Positions 21,303-32,457 of a stretch of 64,000 bases of DNA are shown in pieces. Origin of the DNA: Siphonodentalium dalli (Eukaryota > Mollusca > Scaphopoda > Gadilida > Siphonodentaliidae); assembly GCA_032622095.1 (NCBI GenBank), contig CP136061.1, positions 11,981,287-12,045,286 on the forward strand. The letters are read 5' to 3'. The first letter of the stretch is position 1. Each line of letters opens with the position of its first letter. Position numbers and translations under genes: made by a program. The notes below the pieces were generated by a model. That model saw only the letters and a list, made by a program, of their open reading frames with translations. It did no database searches and was not told the DNA's origin.

Positions 21303-23296
21303 TTGTTCAACTTGGTATTAGATACGGGAATATTCTCAGATTGGTGGGCTATCGGCCGATGTATAAAAATAAGGGATGTAAAACAGACCCTAACTCATAC
21401 CGAGGCATCACCTTATTGAGCTGTATTGGTAAGATGTCCACTGGAATCCTGAATCGGCGTCTTGGCACTTATGTCGAGAGTAACAATTTGCTCAAGGATA
21501 ACCAAACGGGTTTTTAGAATGGGTCGCTCAACACTAGATAATATTTTCGTTTTATACAGCCTAACTGAAATTTACCTGCGTGATGGGGAGAAACTGTTCT
21601 GTACTTTTGTTGATTTTCGATACTATTTGGCGAGAGGCGTTATGGGTGAAACTTATGAGAACCGGAATCAACGGCAAGATATTTAATATAATCCGGAACA
21701 TGTACCAGGCTACAAAGTCTTGCGTAGTCAGCAATGGTCGGTTGTCAGATTATTTTGTAAGTAACGTAGGGGTAAAACAAGGCGAAAACCTATCCCCTCT
21801 CCTGTTCTCTATTTACTTAAATGATCTGGAAGATTTTCTAGAAAATTGCGTTACCGAGGGGTTAAACTATCTTAACGATCGAGTTTTCCATGAGTTAGAG
21901 ATTTATCTCAAACTATGGTGCATCTTATAAGCAGATGATTTTGTTTTGTTTGCGGACAATCCTTATGAGATGCAACGAATTTTAGATGCCTTCTCTGACT
22001 ATTCAGAGTCTTGGGAGCTCAAAATTAACACTCAGAAAACTAAGGTAATAATCTTCACCAACATGAAATTGAGTTCTCTCCCAAATTTCATGCTTTGTGG
22101 TGATAAATTAGATATAGTCGAACAGTTTTAGGCATTGAATTATTTTATAACGGATGATTCTATCGGGCAATCAAGTCGATACAAATGAAATCGACAAAAG
22201 CTATGTACGGACTCCTGTCCAAGGTGAGAAATCTTCACCTATCTGCAGACTTAGCATTAAAACTTTTTGATTACCTCATACAACCCATTCTGTTATATGG
22301 ATGTGAATAATGGGGCTTTGAGAATACTCGCGATATCGAGGAGGCTGTCCATCTCAAATTATGTAAGCTCCTAACGAACATGAAAATGAGTACTCCAAAT
22401 TATATGGTTTATGGTGAGCTTGGAAGATGGCCATTGCGTGTTGAAATTGACAAAATAATGACCTCATTTTGGAGCCGCCTAATGACGAAAAAAAAAGTAA
22501 TCACCCCTTCATATTGTACAAGTTAAATTTAGCTATGAAAGGCGGTGGCAGCAAAAGAATACGATACCTTGATCACATTGAAGACATTTAGGTGCGTGCG
22601 GATTGCGAAGACAACTGGAAAACACAGTTACCCGTTTCGAATTCTAAACTTCAATATATGCACAAAAAACCACTTGGCAATTTTTGTCTCCAGTGGAATA
22701 ATGAAGTTTCTCAATCGTCACGAGGAGAATTTTATCGTAACCTGAAAAAATGTCCTTCGCTTAGTCGTTTTTATGTTGAATGTCCCTTTAATTCAATTAT
22801 CTCGCTAGTCGACAAACTATTACAAAATGATATTCATCGCACATGATGGCGCCACATAACTGACATGAGCCAATTCCAGATATCCCTTTCTTTTGGTTCT
22901 TAAATTTTGCCCACTTCATAGTTTCAACGCCTAATCTATGATTTGATGTACGAATTCTCTGTATACAGAGAATTCGTACATCTGTATACAGAGAATTCGT
23001 ACATCAAATCATAGATTAGGCGTTGAAACTATGAAGTGGGCAAAATCTAAGAACCAAAAGAAAGGGATTTGGCTGGAATTGGCTCATGTCAGTTATGTGG
23101 CGCCATCATGTGCGATGAATATCATTTTGTAATAGTTTGTCCAAATTTACGTGAATACCGCGTGAAATATATTTACGAATCGATCTGGAAAAATCCATCG
23201 CGAGAGTCTTTTTATGGCTTATTAAATTATTCTGACACAATGAAGCTAAACAAACTTTCAAACTTTATAAAAATCGGATTGAAACAATTTAAATAA
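21303..23296 (+). pseudogene. LINE-C RT palm, thumb and C-terminal region
   Basis: Frameshifted coding includes YKNKGCKTDPNSYRGITLLS (about 21363-21422), VGVKQGENLSPLLFSIYLND (motif B region, about 21766-21825), ADDFVLFAD (the ADD active site, about 21931-21957), LKINTQKTKVI, and at the C-terminus CQLCGAIMCDEYHFVIVC, a Cys/His cluster typical of LINE tails. TAA immediately before ADDFV and several frame breaks show that it is dead. A 330-bp inverted repeat at 22811-23141 disrupts the last third. Confidence 0.85.
22811..23141. repeat. Long inverted repeat (about 160-bp arms) within LINE-C
   Basis: The left arm (from GACAAACTATTACAAAATGA at 22811) and right arm (ending TCATTTTGTAATAGTTTGTC at 23141) are near-perfect reverse complements around a loop of about 14 bases near 22975. 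The centre contains CTGTATACAGAGAATTCGTA. The right arm encodes the LINE Cys/His tail in the correct sense, and the left arm is its inverted copy. This looks like a local inverted duplication. Confidence 0.9.
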
Positions 23297-23566
23297 CTAT
23301 TCAAATATTTGGCGATCGTGGTGCTTACATGTGTATGCGTCTGTATGTGTGAACATGCAGACATACATATATGTGAAGATCACGTCGTAGATTCCTTATT
23401 CATAGTACAACTATGCATATTATGTTACTATTTGTATGGCTTCCACGTGTTTTAGATATGCAAAATTCCATAACGATTATCGAGTGTGCCATAATACAAT
23501 GTCTATGTGTATGTGTTTATGTATGTATATATATATATATATGTATATATATGTATGTGTGTGTAT

Positions 23567-23604
<38 letters not shown>

Positions 23605-24128
23605 TGTATATGTGTATATATATGTATAAATGTGTATGTGTATGTATGTGTTTGTATGCATGTATATTTATACATATGTATGTATGTTTGTGTGTAGGTA
23701 TATACATGAGTATGTATACGTATATAATATGTGTGTATTTATAAGTGTGTGTAAACATTATATGAGTCAATTTAATTACAGATAATAATCATGTACGTAA
23801 TATTGGTACATCATTATTTACAACAACTTGGTTTCCAAAAATAAAATGAGAAAACAGTACTATATATACTAACCATGATGTATATTTATGTAATTTCTTC
23901 TTCTTTTTTTCCCGGTTTGCTTAGAATCTTTAAATAAGTCTATCGAGATCTGTATTGTTCTATTCCGGACATGTTAATGCAATATTGGACCGTAACTGAT
24001 TATTTTCTGCATTGTATTCTGTCTATGTATACCCCGGAAAGTTCTAATTTGTATATAGTGTATATATGTTTTCTCATGTTCCATGTAGTATAATGGCTGA
24101 AAATTCAGCATTACTTACTTACTTACTA
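23297..24128 (+). other. LINE-C 3' untranslated region and tail
   Basis: Noncoding sequence follows the RT stop. It contains the TA/TATG microsatellite and ends GCATTACTTACTTACTTAC, a tetranucleotide tail such as several LINE clades have. The 3' boundary near 24128 is inferred from this tail. Confidence 0.6.
23505..23755. repeat. TATG/TA/TG microsatellite
   Basis: About 250 bp of alternating purine/pyrimidine TA, TG and TATG repeats, including ATATATATATATATAT at 23572-23590. Open frames on both strands here are low-complexity artefacts. Confidence 0.9.
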
Positions 24129-24622
24129 TTCTTCATCTTCTATTTCTCCGAACTCTCCTGAATTTTTGTTTTTTGTTTGACTGATCGTATCAGGGTCAGT
24201 CAGCCTCAATTCAGCCTTGAAATTTAATTTAATTTCTTGGTCCTGTCAATGGTAATCGAGATTGTTTTTGCATGAATTCATGTCTTCTAATTTGTCAGTA
24301 AATGTTACAAGTTGCACGTATATTTAGAGAGAGATGTTTTATTCACACAATAATTAGTTTACAACAAATCAACAATAATATATCAAAAATCAAGTGTAAT
24401 TATTGTGTGGGAGTGGCATAACCAGGATTGGCTGTCTTCCTGTCACCCCCGTTGTCAAATATAATAACTAATATATCAATGGCATAATCTCAAGTTGATG
24501 TGCTAATAAGAAAATACTGTAATTTATAATATCAAAATATTGTATTAAGTACATTGTACCGTATAGTTATGGCTATGTATGCGTGTGCACGGCAATTTAA
24601 AGAACACTTTCTTATAGTAAGT

Positions 24623-24690
24623 TGGACCCTGCTTAAGTAACAATGATAATGCGTATGTGATATTTAAATCGTGTTAGCAGGGTCCAATAA
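24623..24690 (-). other. Stem-loop in LINE-D 3' UTR
   Basis: TTGGACCCTGCT (24623-24634) pairs with AGCAGGGTCCAA across a loop of about 40 bases, giving a perfect 12-bp stem in otherwise AT-rich UTR. In several LINE clades a 3' stem-loop is recognised by the element's RT; that role here is inference. Confidence 0.6.
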
Positions 24691-24772
24691 GGGCGAGTTT
24701 TCAGGGTAATCAGCACTCACGACCGGGGAGGGGGCTGGCTTGTTACTCGGGAGTTAAGTATATGTAGTTTAA

Positions 24773-27700
24773 TTATGAGCTTTTGGGAGGAAAACATTCT
24801 CTGCAAGTTTTGTTTTTACATTTAAAGTTTGCATCATAGGCATTGATAACATTGACCTTCATTTGATATTTAAAGTTTTGTCGGCTTTCAATTGATTTTA
24901 GTTTTTTGTCAGTTTCATTCCATAATCTTGGGAATGAATGTTTAGGTAAAACCTCTGAGAATTTAGTTCGTGATTTAATTTCCCTAATGCATCCAGATTG
25001 TCTGGTGATTGATATCTTGTTGTCAAATGCTGTTAGAAATGATGCCGGTAGGTTAAAATGTGTCCAATCATACATAAACAGACTAACATGACAGGCATGC
25101 AAATCTCTGAATTTCAAAATATTTCTTTTTTTGAATAAGGGTTCAGTGTGGCTGTTGTATTTGGCATAGCTTATTGTTCTGATAGCTCTCTTTTGGAGTA
25201 GGAAGGCCTTATTGGATGATACTGAGTGCCCCCAAATTTGAATTCCATAGACAAGACGGCTTTGAATTAAGGCATAATATAGCGTTCGAAGGGCATCTCC
25301 TGGGAAAAATTTCCTCACCTTGTTCATACCATATAGGGCTCTTGCCATTTTAGAACATACCGCCGAGGTATGGTCTTTAAACGTGAGGTTTTCATCGATT
25401 GTAATTCCGAGAAATTTTAGGGATGTTTCATCACTTTTGTTTCCAACACGCTTGAGTTCTACGTCGTTTATGTATATCTTTAGAAAATTCCATTTGTCGT
25501 CATTGTTTTTTGGATGAAGAAGCATATATTTACTTTTAGTTTTATTTATGGATAGGCAGTTACAACAACACCATTTGTAGACATCTTTTAGCTCATTGTT
25601 CACGATGTTTTCAATAAGATGGCCGTTATTGCCGGATTTGTATAGGGTAGTATCATCGGCGAATGATAACAATTTCAATGAAGTTGCAGCAGACATATCA
25701 TTCACGTAAATGAGGAAAATTGTCGGACCGAGTATGGAGCCCTGGGGCACTCCGTTGAGTATACCCTTAAGACTAGAAATACTACCATTGAAGTCAGTAA
25801 ACTGTCGTCTTTCGGACAGATAGTCTCTGAACCAATCATTCGCAATGCCACGTATTCCACAGTGATCCATTTTACTTAGTAGGATATCATGACTAATTGT
25901 ATCAAAAGCTTTTGAAAGGTCAATGAAAATGGCTAAGGTGGAGTCTCGAGTGGGTTCATCATTTTGTTCGACTACATCTTCAAGTAAGTGCATAACGGGA
26001 TGTATTGTTGAGTGACTTTTTCTGAAACCATACTGATGTTCATACAGGGTATCGTTATCATTTAAGAAATCTACCAATCTTTTAGACATTATTTTTTCCA
26101 ATATTTTCGAGAAACAAGGCAATATACTAATGGGTCTATAATTACTGAATTCATCCTTATTACCGCTTTTGTAGATCGGGACAACTCGGGACAATTTCAT
26201 TTTTTGGGGAAATATGCCATATTTGAGTGATAAGTTGAATATATGTTTTAGGGCGATTGCTATCTCTTCTACCGTTGCCTTCATTATCTTACTCGTTAAA
26301 CCATGCACGTCTTTGCTATTTTTGCTTTTAAAATTTAAGCAAGTCAGTATGATTTCTTGTTCATTAGTGGGGGCTAATTTTAATACATCTGTTTCCCTGT
26401 AAAGAAGATAATCTGAGTAATTTGCACTATGTTCGTGTATGACCCTTTCACTTGTTTGTTGACCAATACTTGAAAAATAATCATTAAACTTTTCTGCTAT
26501 ATCGGTTTTATGAGTGATTTTTATCTGGTTATCTACAAATATAGAAGGAATTGAGTTTGCATTAGAATTTTTATTGATCGCTCCATTCAATATCCTCCAG
26601 GTAGCTTTTATATCTCTCTTGTTTTGTTCCAATATATCACAATAGTACGTTTTCTTGCTTAGTCTTATTGTGCTTCTGTACGTCTGGCAGTACGACTTAT
26701 ATCTGTTTTTGTTTACTTCTGTTGGTGTCTTCAATTTTTTTATATAGAGTTTATTTTTTTCCAGAGAGGATTTAAGAATTCCATTTGTAATCCATGGTTC
26801 TCGTTTGATGTACTTTTTGGGGACTTTCCTATTTGTCAAAGGGAATGCTTTTTCAAAGGCATCCATATATAGTTCCAAGAATATATCATATGACTCGTTC
26901 ACTGATTTACAGTTTAAGACTGGCTGAAAGTTACAATTTTTTAATATATTTTTGAAAGTTCTAGTATTTTTGTCATTAAAGACTCGATATGGTTTTATGT
27001 TGTCACCATCCGGCGTACGTGAAGGTTCTGTGCCTCGTGATGGTTCGAGAAAGAAGACAGCGAGATGGTCCGATACATCAGTGAGTATTATACCAGATTT
27101 GCTGCCCGCAGTTGCACTGTTTGTATATATATGGTCTATGAGGGTTGCCGAATGTTCGGTAAGTCGTGTCGGCCTAGTTATACTAGGTATGAAACCAAAG
27201 GAAAATATATTACTTAAGAAATTGTCCGTTTTCTCGTGGGTTTCAAATTTGAGTAAATCATTATTAAAGTCGCCAATTAAAAATGCCTTAAGATTTGATT
27301 TATTTATTTCGCCCATAATACCTTCAATATCTTTCGTAAAGGTATCAAGGTCAGCGCGTGGTGCAGTGTTGGGCCTATATATACATCCAACTAGGTATGA
27401 ATTTGTGCATCCTGGATTTATCTCAACAAATATAGTTTCTATGATGTGTGGTTTAAATATAGACAAATCTTTCCTCAGTATATACTGTAGACTGTCGCGG
27501 ATGAATAGGCCAACTCCTCCTCTTCCATCATCCCTTTCTGGACGAGTTTTAAATTCGAGGTTATGGTACCCAGTTAGCTCAAATTCAGTTTCGTGTACCT
27601 TAAATATTTCTGTGAGAGCAATAATATCAAAGAGATTTTGGCTACTTTGAATACTTATTAGTAGGCTATTTAATTTATCCCAGTTTGCATTCAAACTACG

Positions 27701-27916
27701 ACAATTCAACCCAAAAAATGATTTATCATACTGTCTACCCCCAAATTTGTTCTGAAGTTGTTCAGGAGAGTAATAGTTACAGTTTCTATTCATATTAAGC
27801 AAATCCATGTTAGTATCTTCTATATCATCCTGGCCTAATTCATCGAGCTTATAAGCTAGGTCATAATGTGTTGAGCCCTGAATCTCGCCCAGACTTAGAT
27901 TACCCGCAATCGACAT
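24773..27916 (-). CDS. LINE-D ORF2: endonuclease-reverse transcriptase, 1047 aa
   Basis: An uninterrupted two-domain retrotransposon polyprotein. The APE-like endonuclease occupies residues of about 65-295, with FGLNCRSL (Asn near 71), LTEIF (Glu 103), IGDFNND (Asp 216, Asn 218), LIDHIYT (Asp 261) and SDH (282-284). The RT runs from about 575 to 800 with NYRPISILP, FIDLSKAFD (Asp 666), GVPQGSILGP (722-731) and FADD (752-755, catalytic Asp pair). The tail includes YGIQIWG and ends with a small Cys cluster, CKNKTCREC (1033-1041). The usual role is target-primed reverse transcription: nick host DNA, then copy the element RNA. All catalytic residues I can identify are present, so it could be functional. 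The motif style fits the CR1/Jockey-like group; the exact clade is not assigned. Confidence 0.93.
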   Translation of the reverse strand: MSIAGNLSLGEIQGSTHYDLAYKLDELGQDDIEDTNMDLLNMNRNCNYYSPEQLQNKFGGRQYDKSFFGLNCRSLNANWDKLNSLLISIQSSQNLFDIIALTEIFKVHETEFELTGYHNLEFKTRPERDDGRGGVGLFIRDSLQYILRKDLSIFKPHIIETIFVEINPGCTNSYLVGCIYRPNTAPRADLDTFTKDIEGIMGEINKSNLKAFLIGDFNNDLLKFETHEKTDNFLSNIFSFGFIPSITRPTRLTEHSATLIDHIYTNSATAGSKSGIILTDVSDHLAVFFLEPSRGTEPSRTPDGDNIKPYRVFNDKNTRTFKNILKNCNFQPVLNCKSVNESYDIFLELYMDAFEKAFPLTNRKVPKKYIKREPWITNGILKSSLEKNKLYIKKLKTPTEVNKNRYKSYCQTYRSTIRLSKKTYYCDILEQNKRDIKATWRILNGAINKNSNANSIPSIFVDNQIKITHKTDIAEKFNDYFSSIGQQTSERVIHEHSANYSDYLLYRETDVLKLAPTNEQEIILTCLNFKSKNSKDVHGLTSKIMKATVEEIAIALKHIFNLSLKYGIFPQKMKLSRVVPIYKSGNKDEFSNYRPISILPCFSKILEKIMSKRLVDFLNDNDTLYEHQYGFRKSHSTIHPVMHLLEDVVEQNDEPTRDSTLAIFIDLSKAFDTISHDILLSKMDHCGIRGIANDWFRDYLSERRQFTDFNGSISSLKGILNGVPQGSILGPTIFLIYVNDMSAATSLKLLSFADDTTLYKSGNNGHLIENIVNNELKDVYKWCCCNCLSINKTKSKYMLLHPKNNDDKWNFLKIYINDVELKRVGNKSDETSLKFLGITIDENLTFKDHTSAVCSKMARALYGMNKVRKFFPGDALRTLYYALIQSRLVYGIQIWGHSVSSNKAFLLQKRAIRTISYAKYNSHTEPLFKKRNILKFRDLHACHVSLFMYDWTHFNLPASFLTAFDNKISITRQSGCIREIKSRTKFSEVLPKHSFPRLWNETDKKLKSIESRQNFKYQMKVNVINAYDANFKCKNKTCRECFPPKSS

Positions 27917-30420
27917 GTGTCAAAGATAATTCAACAATTAAGTAAATTGCCGTGCACAAACCAGTCATTTCATTGCTGTATTCATCAGTGATACTATAAG
28001 TTCCTTTTCTCATGAATAAATAATTGTTTGGTATTTCTTCGCGACTGGAGTATATCAGACTGTATAATTGTGTAAGCCACAATAATTTAGAAAGTGTGTG
28101 ACAAACTATTTGAACAAATAACATATTACGCAAGTTGAATAGTGTATGTAACATAAAGTTTGAGACCCTTCGACCAGCACATACCTTATCATTGTTGGAT
28201 TTAATTTCGATGCGATCATGTGCATTGTGATCGAGGGGAACTAACTCAATGTAAGTATGTAATCTCTCATGACAAGCGTGAAACGTTCGTATTTCTAATA
28301 GAGTTATCTACCTCTGAAATTGTTTGCGTTAATTCAATATTAAGTTTAGTTCGTATCAATAAAAAACGTTACTATTTTGTCTATATCGACACCGTGTTAA
28401 ACATATTATTAGATAGTAGTCATGCATTCATATACGCAGCGAACACCGTCTCCACTGCTCAAGGCTGAACAATCGAGGGGTCTCAAATATACAATGACAA
28501 TTTATAATGACCATTAATACAATTGGAATTTCAAAACAAGTGAGAAAATGCATATATCGTACGTAAATACAGAACACATTTATAGCAGTGAGTCACTCTG
28601 GCGACCTCCTGTCATAACAGCAGAATTCACACAGTCCACACGCTATACACACCAACCACTAACATAATCTAGCCAGAGCTATTATAAAGAGCGTTCATTT
28701 TACAAAATACATGGTTAATAGTCATGTAGATTTACCTGTCGCTCGCCCTATATAGGAGACCATAACAACACACAACTGCATGGTTTTGAACGAAAGACCA
28801 CATATTGTTTTAAGGAATATACGCGGGTTTCAATTTGTGATCGACGATAGCATGTATGCAATGTATATAGCACTTCAAATTATTAACACGAGGTGCAGCA
28901 TGCATGGGATTCGATCAGATATCAATGTCTGTAAAATACAAGACTTATGTCAATTCGTGATCAGAAGCCTGTCTTATGTTATGGCTACACATATAACGAA
29001 TAGCAATGTGTGAGATATCGTCGTTTGCAAACGAGTACCGACCTTAAAATTTGACCCACTACTGTGTGATTTGATCGGGGTCGAGCTCACGGGTAGATGG
29101 ATTTGCTCGTACTTCACAGATGTGGTTAGTCCATTATGCAGAGAGGAAAATTAGTTGAGCTATAACATTATTTCATTAAGTGGTGATTATATGTCGAGTA
29201 TGACAATATTGCATGCATTAATATAAGAAGAATCAATTGCTGTATGATATATTCATATCAATATGGTTACAAATCACGAGTATACAATGATAGAAGGGGT
29301 ATGACAAGACCCACCACCCCTTGTCACAATATGGCCCAGCCTCACGCTTATCTCACCAAGGGGATACATGTTATTCCAATTTCCTCATGTTGTGGTCAGT
29401 GGGTTATTGTTTTTCGATTTTCGTAAATTGGACATCGGATTGCAGATTCCATTTGGATACCATGAGCTTCATCCATTGGGTACGATATCCTATGCGTATA
29501 TTTGCACACGGATAAAATACAACAGGCACATTTCTGGTGAGCATATGGAGCTATAGGTAACCAAGAACACAGCCCCGGTTTCCTGAGATTTACATAGTGA
29601 AAACAAATGCTGGCCATTCTGGGTGGGGTTTGAAGGGGTACAGTATGGTTTATGGGGAGTAGGTCAAGTGGTATTATATTACTGCTAGTCTCTAGTTTCA
29701 TTTGTAAAATATGATTTTTAGTTTAGTAATTATTTATGGGCATCATAATTCATGATGTGACACATTTGGTGTCAAGGGTGATTTAGTGTTCAGTGAGGGC
29801 TTTTTATTTTGTTTTGTTTAGTATTTTTGTTTTGTTCCTTCCTTGTTCGTTTTTTTTTAAATAGGGAGTATATATAAACAAAACAAATAAGTTTGATAAG
29901 AAGTATATTCTGATTGATATTGAGTAATTTGTTTACATACATTATTTTAATTGTATATTTATTATATATTCAATTTAGTCTAGTATAGTATATGATATTT
30001 AGTCTGCACATGTGGCACATCATATGGAAGTAAAATTTTGTGGATAGTTGATTGTGGGAAGTGTGGATTGTAGTGACTAGTCAATTTATGACCTATTAGC
30101 ATGATATTCATGAATAATACACTGACATTTCGTATTTTTATAATATGGATGGTTACCACTATACAACAATGTAAATATACAACTCTACACCATGCCTAAT
30201 ATTCTAGGATTTATCCTGGATCTAAAGTTTAACAACTTATAGTTCAACACATCACTTCAAAAATATACTTCTGTGGATGGGTGGTTTTGTGGTGTGGTGT
30301 GGTGGGTGGGTGGGTTATCACCACTAGTTAATTCTAACTGACTAGTATTATACGACCCCCATACACACACACTTTGTTCATAATACGTTAGTATTCCAAT
30401 AGATAATCATCACTAATTGA
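27917..30420. other. Unassigned region between LINE-D and the ORF1-like gene
   Basis: No recognisable protein domain was found on either strand. One copy of TATAAAGAGCGTTC lies at 28683-28696. Composition is AT-rich. Short open frames, such as 27900-28154 (minus), lack family signatures. It could hold the missing middle of a LINE, an inserted element or plain intergenic DNA; I cannot decide. Confidence 0.4.
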
Positions 30421-30590
30421 TTTATAACATTTTATATAGTAATTATAACATTATTTATTTAAAGCCAAATTTGTATGATAATTATAACATGATTTATTTG
30501 AAACCATTTTTATATATTAATTATAACATGATTTATTTAAAACCGTTTTTATATAGTAATTATAACATAATTTATTTATAAGGTTGCTTT
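30421..30590. repeat. AT-rich tandem repeat, four units of about 40-55 bp
   Basis: TAATTATAACATNATTTATTT recurs four times (near 30440, 30479, 30523 and 30559), alternating with AACCNTTTTTATATA. Related phrases (TCATCACTAGTTAAT) flank it at about 30316 and 30741, so a wider duplication of about 430 bp may be present. Confidence 0.75.
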
Positions 30591-30847
30591 GAATATTTTG
30601 GTCTAGAAGTGCATTCTTGTACACTGATGAAATTAAATCTTAGTTAGTCTGAACATGGGCCGTTTTTTGACTACATGTAATTCAAAACAACATTTTACAA
30701 CAAGTTTCACTTGATGGGGGACTGTGGGTATGTGAGGTGGGTCATCACTAGTTAATAACCTTCTATCAGTATACACTTATGTCATTCATAATATTTTAGT
30801 ATTTAGTATTTATTTTATATTTAGTACATATTATGAAATATTAAGTG

Positions 30848-30962
30848 GCACATACATATACACATATACACACATATATATGCATTATACATACACACAT
30901 ATATATATACATATATATATACACATATGCCCACATGCATACATATACACACCCAAAATACA
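30848..30962. repeat. CATA/TACA microsatellite
   Basis: About 115 bp of CATATA, CACATA and TATACA repeats. Open frames on both strands here are artefacts of the repeat. Confidence 0.9.
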
Positions 30963-31462
30963 TACTCATGGATAAACATTACATATGCATATGTTATAAA
31001 AAAGAAGATATATTTGAGTGGATTGGTGGGGCAACATAAAATAAACAAGTCTAGTATTCATCTTTACTGCTCAGGTTGCAGGAATTAAAAAAAGGATACT
31101 GAGATATATGCCCTTGTGACATAATGGACATAGACTGCTCTGTTTTGTGCAAAATGTCAGAGCTAATTATGCATTTTGCTCATATGAAACGATGAGAAAT
31201 GAGTTGCAAGTTTAGCAGAAATTAATAGCTCAATAAATTGATTCATTTTCGAACATGGTGATCTTTAGTCAATGTTCACTTCACTGTAATCATGAATGGA
31301 AGTGGATGTTGTGTATTGCAGTGATAATATTGCCAGGTTGTCTCTGCATTTAATATAGATATATAAAGTATGGGTAATTTTAATCATATGCAGTTTAAGT
31401 CATTAGTGAGTAGTATATAGTTGTAGATATATATTTCCAACAAGTTCCACATACAAAACATC

Positions 31463-31468
31463 TTTATT
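31463..31468 (-). promoter_or_regulatory. AATAAA polyadenylation signal after the ORF1-like gene
   Basis: A perfect AATAAA on the minus strand, 18 bases after the stop codon. For a two-ORF LINE this position would be unusual, because ORF2 should follow. It suggests either an independent transcript end or coincidence in AT-rich DNA. Confidence 0.5.
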
Positions 31469-31485
31469 GTGGTGAATAATGATAT

Positions 31486-32457
31486 TCATATATCTGTTGC
31501 TGCCTTTATGTGCTTAATTCTGCCATTTGCAGCATATTTAACCAGAACTTTTCCTCCAGTTGACCAGGCATCTTCCACTTGTCCATTATCTTGTGCTTTC
31601 TTTAGAAGGATGTTGTTTTTGAGTGTTAAGTCCTCCTTTATAACTATGCCACTTCCCTTAAGCATTCTTCTAACCTTCATAACATCCAGTTTGTCCATTC
31701 TATTTACAAACTTCACAATCATTGGTCTGTTTTGATCTTTTGTAGGTGCTCCCAGTCTGTGTGCAATGCTCACATCTTTTGTTACAATTTTGAGGTTCAG
31801 TTTTTTATTGCACACATCAACCACTTTATCAATACAGTCTTCAATTTTCTCCTGAGAACAGTCTCCCCCGATTCCATATATCCTCACACTCTCTTGTCTA
31901 GTATGCTGTTCCAAGTTATTCACTTCTGTTTTTAGTGCTACTACTTCCTTTTCTAGTCTTGTTGTGTTTTCATCTCTTTCACTGTCTTTTTGTCTGATTG
32001 TTTCAATTTCTTTCTTCATCTCATCATACTTTTTGTGCATATCAAATATTTCACTTTCATGTTTGGATTCCAGTGTATTTATTTTAGTTTCAAATTCTGT
32101 TTTAACATTGTCAATAAGTGAATTAACAGTTTCAGTTGTTACCAGTGGGAAAATAGCAGCTTCCAAATCTTGTTTAGTAACAACATTGTCCAATTTCATG
32201 TTCATCTCTTTGAGGAGTTCAGCAATTTGCTTTTCTGCTGGATCAATGTGTGTGGATGATTTCACCTGTTTATCAGAAGCAAAGTTTTTCATCGATGTCT
32301 GACCTGAATCTGCAGTTTTTTGTTTTTTGGGTGGAACATTAGATTTGAATTTGGTATTAGTCACGTTTGGTAGCGTACCCTTGTTCAAACTATCGTCGTT
32401 ACTGGACGTTGAACTTGTCAGATCGCGTTTTGGTGGCATCACTATAGCTGATAACAC
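31486..32457 (-). CDS. LINE ORF1-type RNA-binding protein, 323 aa, intact
   Basis: An uninterrupted frame with the layout of LINE-1-like ORF1 proteins. It has a basic Ser/Thr-rich N-terminus (MPPKRD, VPPKKQK), then a long charged coiled coil (about residues 75-190, ending TEVNNLEQHTRQES). An RRM-like segment follows, starting SVRIYGIGG (about 191), and then a C-terminal domain with IAHRLGAP, RPMIVKFVNR and KGSGIVIKEDLT. Such proteins trimerise, coat the element RNA and act as chaperones. An AATAAA lies on the minus strand at 31463-31468, 18 bases past the stop, so the transcript could end there. It lies upstream of LINE-D ORF2 on the same strand but 3.6 kb away; whether they are one element is open. 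Confidence 0.88.
   Translation of the reverse strand: MLSAIVMPPKRDLTSSTSSNDDSLNKGTLPNVTNTKFKSNVPPKKQKTADSGQTSMKNFASDKQVKSSTHIDPAEKQIAELLKEMNMKLDNVVTKQDLEAAIFPLVTTETVNSLIDNVKTEFETKINTLESKHESEIFDMHKKYDEMKKEIETIRQKDSERDENTTRLEKEVVALKTEVNNLEQHTRQESVRIYGIGGDCSQEKIEDCIDKVVDVCNKKLNLKIVTKDVSIAHRLGAPTKDQNRPMIVKFVNRMDKLDVMKVRRMLKGSGIVIKEDLTLKNNILLKKAQDNGQVEDAWSTGGKVLVKYAANGRIKHIKAATDI

Larger units (their letters stand above)
12683..24128 (+). mobile_element. LINE-C, split non-LTR retrotransposon
   Basis: A plus-strand LINE in two pieces. 12683-15028 holds the N-terminal region, endonuclease, linker and the start of RT. 21303-24128 holds the RT palm, thumb and C-terminal region, then a 3' UTR ending in TTAC repeats (about 24111-24128). 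The protein resumes almost exactly where it stops: the left piece ends QFYSRLF and the right piece starts LFNLVLDTGIFSDWW. About 6.3 kb of other repeats lies between. Multiple frameshifts make the copy inactive. Confidence 0.85.
24325..27916 (-). mobile_element. LINE-D, non-LTR retrotransposon with intact ORF2
   Basis: A minus-strand element of one long ORF (24773-27916) and a 3' UTR of about 450 bp. A minus-strand GAATAAAAC polyadenylation-type signal near 24337-24345 suggests the 3' end. An inverted GGACCCTGCT/AGCAGGGTCC hairpin lies in the UTR. The upstream boundary is not defined: ORF1-like coding on the same strand is 3.6 kb away (31486-32457). Confidence 0.8.

Noticed and set aside
23413-23770. 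Tyr/Ile/Cys-rich frames on both strands at 23.4-23.8 kb.
   Set aside because: They are translations of a TA/TG microsatellite.
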